Source: Candidatus Uhrbacteria bacterium
GTDB taxonomy: Bacteria > Patescibacteriota > Patescibacteriia > 2-12-FULL-60-25
Assembly (NCBI GenBank): GCA_016866635.1
Contig: VGLT01000014.1
Coordinates: 1 to 12,178, forward strand
Direction: 5' to 3'
Length of the DNA stretch: 12,178 nucleotides
The notes beneath the pieces are model-generated. The model saw only the letters and a list, made by a program, of their open reading frames with translations, made no database searches and was not told the DNA's origin. Position numbers and translations under genes: made by a program. Numbering within the stretch: the stretch's first letter is position 1; each line of letters begins with the position of its first letter. Below are positions 6,956-12,146 of this stretch, in pieces.

Positions 6956-7011
6956 TGCTATTTGGATGCTAGATGGTGATGCGTGATGGGAGATGTGTTA
7001 CCCTTTTGATC

Positions 7012-9627
7012 ATGAAGCCAAAATTTTTTCTTCTGGATGCCAACGCTCTCCTCCATCGTGCTTGGCACGCGCTTCCCCCGCTGACCAACCCGCAAGGGAA
7101 GGTAGTGAACGCTGTCTACGGCATGATGATGGTCGTTCTTAAGCTATTGCAGGAAAAAAAACCCGACGCGTTTATAGCCGCTTGGGATACGGAAGCGCCG
7201 ACGTTTCGGCATGAGGCTTACAAGGAATACAAAGCGCATCGCGAGGAACAACCGGATGAACTGTATGACCAAGTTCCGTTCGTAAAAGAAGGGCTGACGC
7301 ATCTTGGTATTGATTCGGTTGAGCTCGATGGATATGAGGCGGATGACATCATCGGTACACTTGCCTATCGCGCCAAGAAAGAGGGGTATGATGTGACAAT
7401 CATCACCGGCGACCGTGACGCATTACAGTTGGTTCAATCCGGTATCTCGGTCCTGGCGTTTAAAAAAGGGGTAACTGACACGGTCACGTTTGATGAAGCA
7501 GAGGTGAAAAAACAATATGGGCTGACACCGGCACAGTTTTTGGAATATAAGGCGTTGCGAGGAGACCCATCAGACAACATCCCGGGGATCAAAGGGATTG
7601 GTGAGAAGGGCGCGACGGATTTATTACAGACCTACAAAACGATTGGTGGAATCTTGAAGGCGGCACATGATGAGAAGTCAACATTGTCTGCGTCGGTGAG
7701 GCAAAAACTGTTAGATGGAGAAAAAAATATTCCAGAAAGTTTGATGTTGGTCACGATCCTGACGGAGATGCCACTAAAATACAAATTGCATACACGAGAA
7801 GCAATGGATCAAGAGAAGCTGATTGCGTTTTTTGCGAGCATGGGATTTAAATCGTTGTTGAAGAAAATATCTGGGAGGGAAGAACCGCGTAAGGCAAAAG
7901 GCAAAAGTCAAAAGGAAAAAGTTACTACGGAGAAAAGAATGGAGAAAAAGGAAGACGCAGAAAAAGCGATCAGTGAATTGAAAAAAGCACCATACGTTGT
8001 TGTTCATGTGAGCCGAGGGGCCAGCGACTCGCTGTTTGGGGCGATGATTGACGGGGTGGCGCTGGGATCGGAAAAAGGGGCATACTTATTTGGACCGAGC
8101 GTGTTGTCGAGCGTGTCCAAGCTTTTACAAGACGAGTCGATTGCCAAAGTTGCGCATGACGCCAAGGGGCAAATGCATGCACTCGCCTCTCTAGGTTTGG
8201 AAGCGCGTGGTTGGTCATTCGATACGATGATCGCCTCCTATCTTTTAAGTGCGGGTGAGCGCAATCATGATTTGGCGACGATTTCATTACAATACTTAAA
8301 CAAACAATTGAATGAGCCGGTGTCTGCGACACAATCGGTCGAGACGGTGCTGGAGCTGGTTCCAACATTGCGCGCGCTCCTGAAAGAAGAGACGTCTGAG
8401 CGTGTATTTGATCAAGTGGAAATTCCGTTGATCCCTGTGTTGTTTGAGATGGAGCAAAAAGGGATTTTGATTGATCGAGGGTACGTGAAGGAGTTGGAAA
8501 AAGAGATGAAGGTCGAGCGAGCCGCGCTGGAGAAAAAAATGTATAAATTAGTGGGACACGAATTTAACCCAGCCTCGCCTAGTCAGCTTGCGGTTATATT
8601 ATTTGAAGAGCTGAAGTTAGAAACAAAAGGGGTGAAAAAAGGAAAGACAGGATTTTCTACCGCAGCAGCAGAGCTGGAAAAATTGCGCGGGAGCCACCCG
8701 TTGATCGAGTTGATTGAGGATCATCGGGAAGTGTCCAAACTGCTCTCGACGTACGTTGAGACATTGCCTGGGCAGGCGGATGAGAAGGGGCGTGTTCACA
8801 CAACATACAACCAGGCGGTGGCGGCCACGGGGAGACTGTCTTCTGTAAATCCAAACCTACAAAACATTCCGATTCGAACAGAATTAGGCCGTAAAATTCG
8901 CCGAGCCTTTATCGCAGAAAAGGGATTTGAGCTTGTGTCATTTGATTATTCGCAGATCGAACTGCGTATTGTTGCCGCACTCGCGAAAGATAAAAAGATG
9001 TTGGCGGCGTTTGATCGCGGCGAAGATATTCATACCGTGACCGCGGCGGAAATTTGGAATATTGATCAAAAAGATGTGACAAAGGATCAGCGTCGCGTCG
9101 CGAAAGCAATTAATTTTGGATTGATTTTTGGGCAAGGTCCGCAAGGATTATCCGTGACAGCAGATATTTCTTTTGCGGATGCGAAAAAGTTTATCGAAGC
9201 GTATTTTAAGACCTACCCCGGCGTAAAAAATTACATGGAGGAGACAAAAGAGTTGGCGCGCAAGCTCGGGTATGTCGAAACACTGTTTGGTCGCCGCCGT
9301 CCCCTGCCAGAAATCAGTTCTGATTTGCATCAGGTGCGCGCTCAAGCAGAACGCATGGCGATCAACATGCCGGTCCAAGGAACAGAAGCCGACATGATTA
9401 AAATGGCGATGATTAAGTTGCACGATGTCTTGCCTAAGCACTCGTCTAAAGCACGCATGTTGTTGCAAGTTCACGATGAATTGCTATTCGAAATTCCCAA
9501 AGACGAAGTTAAAAAGCTCGCGCCCATGATCAAAGATATTATGGAAAACGTGGATAAGATCGGCGTGTCGATCGTGGTTGACGTAAAAGCGGGGAAAAAT
9601 TGGGAGGAGATGGAGAAGGTTATGTAA
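7012..9627 (+). CDS. polA: DNA polymerase I
   Basis: This replication/repair polymerase removes RNA primers and fills gaps. It has 871 aa. The 5'-nuclease domain (1-285) keeps its metal-binding acidic residues: Asp9, Asp59, Asp111-112, Asp134/136, Asp185 and Asp188. A Lys/Glu-rich linker (285-325) follows. The 3'-5' exonuclease-like domain (about 320-440) has lost its catalytic acids: no D-x-E near 330, and AHDAKGQMHAL (381-391) replaces the usual NLKYD-type motif, so proofreading should be absent. The polymerase domain has motif A FDYSQIELRI (Asp645), motif B RRVAKAINFG (694-703) and motif C VHDE (820-823). The O-helix tyrosine of the usual NFGxxYG is Phe706. I chose the ATG at 7012 because it matches family N-termini and the polA stub. 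There is no Shine-Dalgarno sequence; TACCCT (6999-7004) 7 nt upstream could be a -10, as in holA, but no good -35 is seen. The preceding cassette may supply transcription. Confidence 0.97.
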   Translation: MKPKFFLLDANALLHRAWHALPPLTNPQGKVVNAVYGMMMVVLKLLQEKKPDAFIAAWDTEAPTFRHEAYKEYKAHREEQPDELYDQVPFVKEGLTHLGIDSVELDGYEADDIIGTLAYRAKKEGYDVTIITGDRDALQLVQSGISVLAFKKGVTDTVTFDEAEVKKQYGLTPAQFLEYKALRGDPSDNIPGIKGIGEKGATDLLQTYKTIGGILKAAHDEKSTLSASVRQKLLDGEKNIPESLMLVTILTEMPLKYKLHTREAMDQEKLIAFFASMGFKSLLKKISGREEPRKAKGKSQKEKVTTEKRMEKKEDAEKAISELKKAPYVVVHVSRGASDSLFGAMIDGVALGSEKGAYLFGPSVLSSVSKLLQDESIAKVAHDAKGQMHALASLGLEARGWSFDTMIASYLLSAGERNHDLATISLQYLNKQLNEPVSATQSVETVLELVPTLRALLKEETSERVFDQVEIPLIPVLFEMEQKGILIDRGYVKELEKEMKVERAALEKKMYKLVGHEFNPASPSQLAVILFEELKLETKGVKKGKTGFSTAAAELEKLRGSHPLIELIEDHREVSKLLSTYVETLPGQADEKGRVHTTYNQAVAATGRLSSVNPNLQNIPIRTELGRKIRRAFIAEKGFELVSFDYSQIELRIVAALAKDKKMLAAFDRGEDIHTVTAAEIWNIDQKDVTKDQRRVAKAINFGLIFGQGPQGLSVTADISFADAKKFIEAYFKTYPGVKNYMEETKELARKLGYVETLFGRRRPLPEISSDLHQVRAQAERMAINMPVQGTEADMIKMAMIKLHDVLPKHSSKARMLLQVHDELLFEIPKDEVKKLAPMIKDIMENVDKIGVSIVVDVKAGKNWEEMEKVM
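7036..7089 (+). repeat. 54-nt direct repeat within polA, partner of 5868-5921
   Basis: This is the second copy of the conserved PolA N-terminal block (DANALLHRAWHALPPLTN), 50 of 54 nt identical to 5868-5921. The two copies flank cassette 2 with a period of 1168 nt. The last perfectly shared run is CTGACCAACC. Confidence 0.9.
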
Positions 9628-9671
9628 AAAAACCGAGCACCCCCGCCGTCCCCTTGCGGCGGAGGTTGCTC
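9626..9671 (-). terminator. terminator of the 119-aa minus-strand gene
   Basis: On the minus strand, a long GC-rich stem (GAGCA..TGCTC outer arms, CCGCCG/CGGCGG inner arms, 9635-9671) is followed by GG and T7 (9632-9626). The T-run is made by the A7 that starts inside the polA TAA stop codon. In the plus direction there is no U-run, so polA is not clearly terminated here. Confidence 0.85.
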
Positions 9672-9736
9672 GAGTCAGTTGACGCGTCAGGTCTTGGAGC
9701 TATCCATCGACGACACGTGGCTTGTAGTCAGATGGG

Positions 9737-10096
9737 CTAGGGCTTGGACGAGTAGTAGCCACGCGGACCTACGGGTGTTGGGAACACATAGACCTCGACC
9801 CATGATCGCTCGATGGGCTGGTGGTGGACCTTTCGTTTTTCTTCCAGTTCCTCTCCGAGAGCCTGCGCCAGGTGCTGGCACAGAGCACGGTCACTCAGCG
9901 TCGGATCGCCTTCCACCCGCGGGAAGTGTGTTACGAAGCAGAGCACGGCTGAACCATCAACATAGTCCCTTGAGATTTCGACGTACAGATTCTCATCATC
10001 GATGTCGAACTCGTCACCAACCACACAACTACGGATGTCTGCAGCCATTGCCGGGACTCCCGGCCCTTCGAACCCCTTGATCGTCACGTGTATCAT
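9737..10096 (-). CDS. 119-aa protein of unknown function in GC-rich insert
   Basis: The start is well supported: AAGGAGG lies 5 nt before the ATG (minus strand, 10107-10101). The protein starts MIHVTIKGFEGPGVP, is acidic in the middle (VVGDEFDIDDENLYVEI), and has an amphipathic helix rich in Glu/Lys (about residues 70-92). It ends with a beta-type segment VEVYVFPTPVGPRGYYSSKP. It looks like a small soluble alpha/beta protein. The overall shape recalls small tautomerase-like folds, but there is no N-terminal proline after Met, so I do not claim that family. It is antisense to the polA-holA direction and has its own terminator at the polA stop. Its first 30 residues weakly resemble the neighbouring 35-aa ORF (shared AD-x-IRSC pattern). 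Composition is richer in GC than the flanking polA and holA. Confidence 0.75.
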   Translation of the reverse strand: MIHVTIKGFEGPGVPAMAADIRSCVVGDEFDIDDENLYVEISRDYVDGSAVLCFVTHFPRVEGDPTLSDRALCQHLAQALGEELEEKRKVHHQPIERSWVEVYVFPTPVGPRGYYSSKP

Positions 10097-10113
10097 GGAT
10101 CCTCCTTGCTGAG

Positions 10114-10142
10114 ATTTTTGATTAAATGAAGCGGTAAGTCAA
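10114..10142 (-). promoter_or_regulatory. possible promoter of the 119-aa gene
   Basis: On the minus strand, TTGACT (10142-10137) and AAAAAT (10119-10114) are 17 nt apart. The -35 is good and the -10 poor. The predicted start falls at the Shine-Dalgarno sequence, so a promoter further upstream (for example TATAAA at 10158-10153) is equally possible. The AT-rich gap 10108-10200 shows nothing else. Confidence 0.3.
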
Positions 10143-10267
10143 GAATGAACAGTTTATACAACTAAATACTATTTGAAAAACAAAGACCGCGCCTGGAGTA
10201 GCGGAGGTGTGCTTGGACACGGCTCCGTTTGACGCGGCGAGTGGAGATGAGAGAAAAAATGAGGGTG

Positions 10268-10375
10268 CTAGTCGCGCGGCTTCACCGCGACGACCACCGT
10301 TCCGCAGGAACGGATCATGTCCGCGACCACGGAGGCGGGCATGTTGTCTGGCACGATCACGTTGAACTTGAGCAT
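10268..10375 (-). CDS. small GC-rich ORF (35 aa) or gene remnant next to holA
   Basis: It encodes MLKFNVIVPDNMPASVVADM followed by IRSCGTVVVAVKPRD. Third positions are mostly G or C, as in the other insert genes. Only a weak AGAGGA precedes the start at long spacing, and the same frame is open upstream into the antisense of holA, so it may be the C-terminal remnant of a longer gene cut off where holA begins. A hairpin GTC-GCGG/CCGC-GAC (10271-10291) near its end and T6 further on (10259-10254, minus strand) resemble a terminator. The segment 10200-10227 holds another small hairpin, CGGAG-GTGT/ACAC-CTCCG. Confidence 0.4.
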   Translation of the reverse strand: MLKFNVIVPDNMPASVVADMIRSCGTVVVAVKPRD

Positions 10376-10396
10376 CCCGTGCAGATCCTCTACCCT
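10368..10396 (+). promoter_or_regulatory. probable promoter of holA
   Basis: TTGAGC (10368-10373), a 17-nt spacer and TACCCT (10391-10396). Six bases separate the -10 from the ATG, so transcription would start at or next to the start codon (leaderless mRNA). The same hexamer TACCCT sits 7 nt before the polA ATG. The -35 overlaps the start of the 35-aa ORF. Confidence 0.5.
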
Positions 10397-10402
10397 ATTC
10401 CC

Positions 10403-11242
10403 ATGCTTCTTTTGTGTATCGGTCCCGACACCTTTCGCGCTCAGGAAAAAGCGCGGGAGTTGGAAAATGCGTTTAAGCAGAAATATGATCCAAGCGGGTC
10501 CAGCGTTGAGCGGATTATGCCAGGAAAGGATGCCGTGGATGAGATCGCACAGCGCGCAAACACGGTCAGCTTATTTTCTCCACGCCGTTTTTTACGCACG
10601 AGCAATTTGTTAACCGATGGTGCGAAATCAAAGCAAGCGGTTTTGGTCCAAGCGCTATCAAAAGATCCAGAGAATATTATTGTGGTGAGCGTTGAGAGCG
10701 AACCACCGTCCACAGCGATTGAAAAGGCGCTTGCACAAGTACCAAAAATAATAAAATATGAATTTCCAGCACAACAAGGAGCGGGATTTTTTCGTTGGGC
10801 CAGCGAGATCGCAGGACGTCTAGGCATTCAAGATCAGACGGCGATCCATCGGATCGCGGAAGCCACCGATGGTGACAGCTGGTTTGCCTGGAATGAACTG
10901 CTAAAGCTCGCAGCAGGCGGAGCGCACACAGCGGAAAAGACAGAGTTTTCCCCTTCTATTTACACATATACTGAGCAATATCTGCAAAATCAGGATGGTT
11001 GGAAGGATGCATTACAGGACGCCGACCTCGCCTCTCAGTTGTTGAACACACTCTTGTCTCAGGCTCGCGCCGCCTTGCGTGTTCGTGACGGTGCGATCGA
11101 TGGCCTGCATCCATACGTAGTCAAAAAATGGAGAAATAATAAAATAATATCCCACGAGCGCTACCTTGCCATCGCTCTACGCGCCTTGTTTATGCAAAGA
11201 GCCGGATTCTCCGATGACCAAGAGGCAACAACGATTCTCTAA
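10403..11242 (+). CDS. holA: DNA polymerase III delta subunit (clamp loader)
   Basis: Delta is the clamp-loader subunit that opens the beta ring made by dnaN. The 279-aa protein is slightly short for the family (about 310-340). The N-terminus MLLLCIGPDTFRAQEKARELE corresponds to the family strand-loop with the Gly-x-Asp turn, followed by the degenerate AAA+ domain (LFSPRRFLRTSNLL near residue 58; a segment like IIVVSVESEPP near 92). The C-terminal helical collar ends with HERYLAIALRALFMQRAG. The start at 10403 gives the family N-terminus; the in-frame ATG at 10229 would add 58 residues of insert-derived sequence unrelated to HolA. There is no Shine-Dalgarno sequence. Convergent holA-rpsT adjacency recalls the holA/rpsT neighbourhood common in Firmicutes, though there the genes are not convergent in every case. 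Family assignment is good but rests on pattern, since delta subunits diverge fast. Confidence 0.88.
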   Translation: MLLLCIGPDTFRAQEKARELENAFKQKYDPSGSSVERIMPGKDAVDEIAQRANTVSLFSPRRFLRTSNLLTDGAKSKQAVLVQALSKDPENIIVVSVESEPPSTAIEKALAQVPKIIKYEFPAQQGAGFFRWASEIAGRLGIQDQTAIHRIAEATDGDSWFAWNELLKLAAGGAHTAEKTEFSPSIYTYTEQYLQNQDGWKDALQDADLASQLLNTLLSQARAALRVRDGAIDGLHPYVVKKWRNNKIISHERYLAIALRALFMQRAGFSDDQEATTIL

Positions 11243-11257
11243 AAAATAGTAAAACGA

Positions 11258-11286
11258 AAAAACAGGTTCCGGGGAAGCCTGTTTTT
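11258..11286. terminator. bidirectional terminator between holA and rpsT
   Basis: A 9-bp stem AAAAACAGG/CCTGTTTTT (11258-11266, 11278-11286) can be extended by TTCC/GGAA. U-tracts occur in both directions. It sits 15 nt after the holA stop and 5 nt from the rpsT stop. Confidence 0.9.
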
Positions 11287-11291
11287 CTGAT

Positions 11292-11561
11292 TTATTGTTT
11301 TACTGTCTTGCTAAGCATTTTGTGTAATGCCGAAATTTTATTCGCCGCCTTATTTTTATGAAACACACTAGCCCTGGCAGCCTTTGCAATCGCCTGCTGT
11401 AATTTGCGACCGGTCTGTAGCGCTTCGTCACGCTTCCCCTCTTTTGCAAGGGCCTGCACCTGATGAATTAACGCCTTCACATGCATCTTCATACGCTGAT
11501 TTTTGACAGTGTGCTTCTTGGTTTGTCGTAGAGCCTTGGCGGCAGCTGCTTTGTTTGGCAT
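11292..11561 (-). CDS. rpsT: 30S ribosomal protein S20
   Basis: S20 binds 16S rRNA early in 30S assembly. The 89-aa protein is of normal length, strongly basic and helical, starting MPNKAAAAKALRQTKKHTVKN and ending with the family-typical FHKNKAANKISALHKMLSKT. The ATG at 11561 is chosen over the in-frame ATG at 11591. The longer start would add MVFLLLYGQP, which is not S20-like and is encoded inside the promoter. The promoter ends 11 nt before the ATG, giving a leader of only about 4 nt and no Shine-Dalgarno site. Confidence 0.96.
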   Translation of the reverse strand: MPNKAAAAKALRQTKKHTVKNQRMKMHVKALIHQVQALAKEGKRDEALQTGRKLQQAIAKAARASVFHKNKAANKISALHKMLSKTVKQ

Positions 11562-11572
11562 AGGTTGGCCAT

Positions 11573-11601
11573 ACAATAAGAGAAAAACCATCTTCCGTCA
11601 A
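11573..11601 (-). promoter_or_regulatory. promoter of rpsT
   Basis: On the minus strand, TTGACG (11601-11596), a 17-nt spacer and TATTGT (11578-11573). Predicted start near 11566, so the transcript is almost leaderless. Confidence 0.75.
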
Positions 11602-11608
11602 CATCCGG

Positions 11609-11679
11609 GACCCGGTCCCAGACCCGGTCCCAGACCCGGTCCCAGAAGTGGTCCCAGACCTGGTCCGGACCTGGTCCAA
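11609..11679. repeat. 12-bp tandem array of GACCNGGTC palindromes between divergent promoters
   Basis: Six units: GACCCGGTCCCA at 11609-11620, 11621-11632 and 11633-11644, a degenerate GAAGTGGTCCCA at 11645-11656, an 11-bp GACCTGGTCCG at 11657-11667 and GACCTGGTCCAA at 11668-11679. Five units contain the 9-bp inverted repeat GACC-N-GGTC. The array fills most of the gap between the -35 boxes of rpsT and of the tRNA unit. Candidate operator cluster or structured DNA. Confidence 0.93.
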
Positions 11680-11685
11680 AAATGA

Positions 11686-11714
11686 TTGACATGCGGCCGA
11701 AAAATTTTTATAAT
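11686..11714 (+). promoter_or_regulatory. perfect consensus promoter of the tRNA-Arg/tRNA-Ala unit
   Basis: TTGACA (11686-11691), exactly 17 nt, TATAAT (11709-11714). Transcript start near 11721, about 60 nt before tRNA-Arg. The -35 sits 6 nt after the GACCNGGTC array. Confidence 0.93.
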
Positions 11715-11781
11715 TTTTTTGCTGATTTTAGAGGAAAAGATACATTAATATTTTACGACACTTGTTTTAGTCAATATTCAT

Positions 11782-11853
11782 GCCCCTGTAGCTCAATGGA
11801 TAGAGCAGCGCCGTCCTAAGGCGATGATGGGGGTTCGATTCCCTCTAGGGGCA
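11782..11853 (+). tRNA. tRNA-Arg (anticodon CCT)
   Basis: Acceptor GCCCCTG pairs with TAGGGGC. The D-arm is GCTC/GAGC and the anticodon stem GCGCC/GGCGA has a G-A mismatch at its outer end. The loop GTCCTAA gives anticodon CCT (codon AGG). The variable loop has 4 nt and the T-arm is GGGGG-TTCGATT-CCCTC. Discriminator A; CCA is not encoded. G at position 32 is unusual. Confidence 0.93.
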
Positions 11854-11869
11854 GAACGAAGAACCAATT

Positions 11870-11885
11870 TGTTTCACGTGAAACA
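11870..11885. promoter_or_regulatory. parS site 1
   Basis: TGTTTCACGTGAAACA is a perfect 16-bp palindrome identical to the consensus parS site bound by chromosomal ParB/Spo0J. It lies in the spacer between tRNA-Arg and tRNA-Ala. Confidence 0.92.
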
Positions 11886-11937
11886 ATTTTTGACAAGTAG
11901 CAGGTATCAAGTAGCACGTAGCAAGTATTTGTGAATT
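11870..11937. repeat. 68-bp parS-heptamer repeat unit, copy A
   Basis: parS, then ATTT, then consecutive heptamers GTAGCAG, GTATCAA, GTAGCAC, GTAGCAA, GTATTTG, then a short AT-rich end leading into the next parS exactly 68 bp on. Copy B at 12063 has the same length and nearly the same linker. Confidence 0.85.
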
Positions 11938-11953
11938 TGTTTCACGTGAAACA
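11938..11953. promoter_or_regulatory. parS site 2
   Basis: Second perfect TGTTTCACGTGAAACA, 68 bp after site 1 and 6 nt before the 5' end of tRNA-Ala, so it is inside the transcribed tRNA precursor. Confidence 0.92.
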
Positions 11954-11959
11954 ATTTGA

Positions 11960-12035
11960 GGGCTCGTAGCTCATCTGGTAGAGCGCTGCATTCGCATTGC
12001 AGAGGTAAGGGGTTCGACTCCCCTCGAGTCCACCA
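11960..12035 (+). tRNA. tRNA-Ala (anticodon CGC)
   Basis: Acceptor GGGCTCG pairs with CGAGTCC (one G-U). D-arm GCTC/GAGC, anticodon stem CTGCA/TGCAG, loop TTCGCAT with anticodon CGC (codon GCG). T-arm AGGGG-TTCGACT-CCCCT. Discriminator A and encoded CCA. Confidence 0.95.
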
Positions 12036-12039
12036 TGAT

Positions 12040-12061
12040 AAAACCACCACCAGGTGGTTTT
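12040..12061 (+). terminator. terminator of the tRNA unit
   Basis: Stem AAAACCACC (12040-12048) pairs with GGTGGTTTT (12053-12061) around loop ACCA, with a T-tract inside the right arm. It begins 4 nt after the tRNA-Ala CCA and ends one base before parS site 3. Confidence 0.82.
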
Positions 12062-12062
12062 A

Positions 12063-12078
12063 TGTTTCACGTGAAACA
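12063..12078. promoter_or_regulatory. parS site 3
   Basis: Third perfect TGTTTCACGTGAAACA, directly after the tRNA terminator. Confidence 0.92.
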
Positions 12079-12130
12079 ATTTATGATGTGTAGCAAGTAT
12101 CAAGTAGCACGTAGCAAGCACCTGCGAATT
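12063..12130. repeat. 68-bp parS-heptamer repeat unit, copy B
   Basis: parS, then ATTTATGATGT, then heptamers GTAGCAA, GTATCAA, GTAGCAC, GTAGCAA, then a GC-richer end before the next parS 68 bp on. A further copy begins at 12131 and runs off the window, with its visible linker identical to this one. Confidence 0.87.
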
Positions 12131-12146
12131 TGTTTCACGTGAAACA
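12131..12146. promoter_or_regulatory. parS site 4
   Basis: Fourth perfect TGTTTCACGTGAAACA. The heptamer linker that follows (12147-12178) continues to the end of the window, so the cluster probably goes on. Confidence 0.92.

Noticed and set aside
5800..7100. Assembly chimera of two strains' polA starts
   Set aside because: Not fully excluded. It would not explain an intact promoter-led gene with cassette 1-like architecture between the copies, so I keep the biological reading and state the long-read test.
9680..9689. TGACGCGTCA palindrome downstream of the 119-aa gene
   Set aside because: It is only 10 bp, single copy, with no linked promoter or partner site, so it is consistent with chance in GC-rich DNA.
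10229..10402. N-terminal extension of holA from an ATG at 10229
   Set aside because: The added 58 residues are antisense to the 35-aa ORF and unlike HolA. A promoter lies just before the family-type start at 10403.
53..11561. Alternative genetic code (TGA as Gly or Trp)
   Set aside because: Host genes here end in TAG or TAA, but they contain no in-frame TGA and full-length products are obtained with the standard code. Cassette 2 ends in TGA.
11428..11692. ORFs encoding Gly/Ser/Thr or Pro/Gly/Arg repeats over the tandem array
   Set aside because: The repeated residues are only the 12-bp repeat read in frame; the ORFs overlap rpsT and two promoters.
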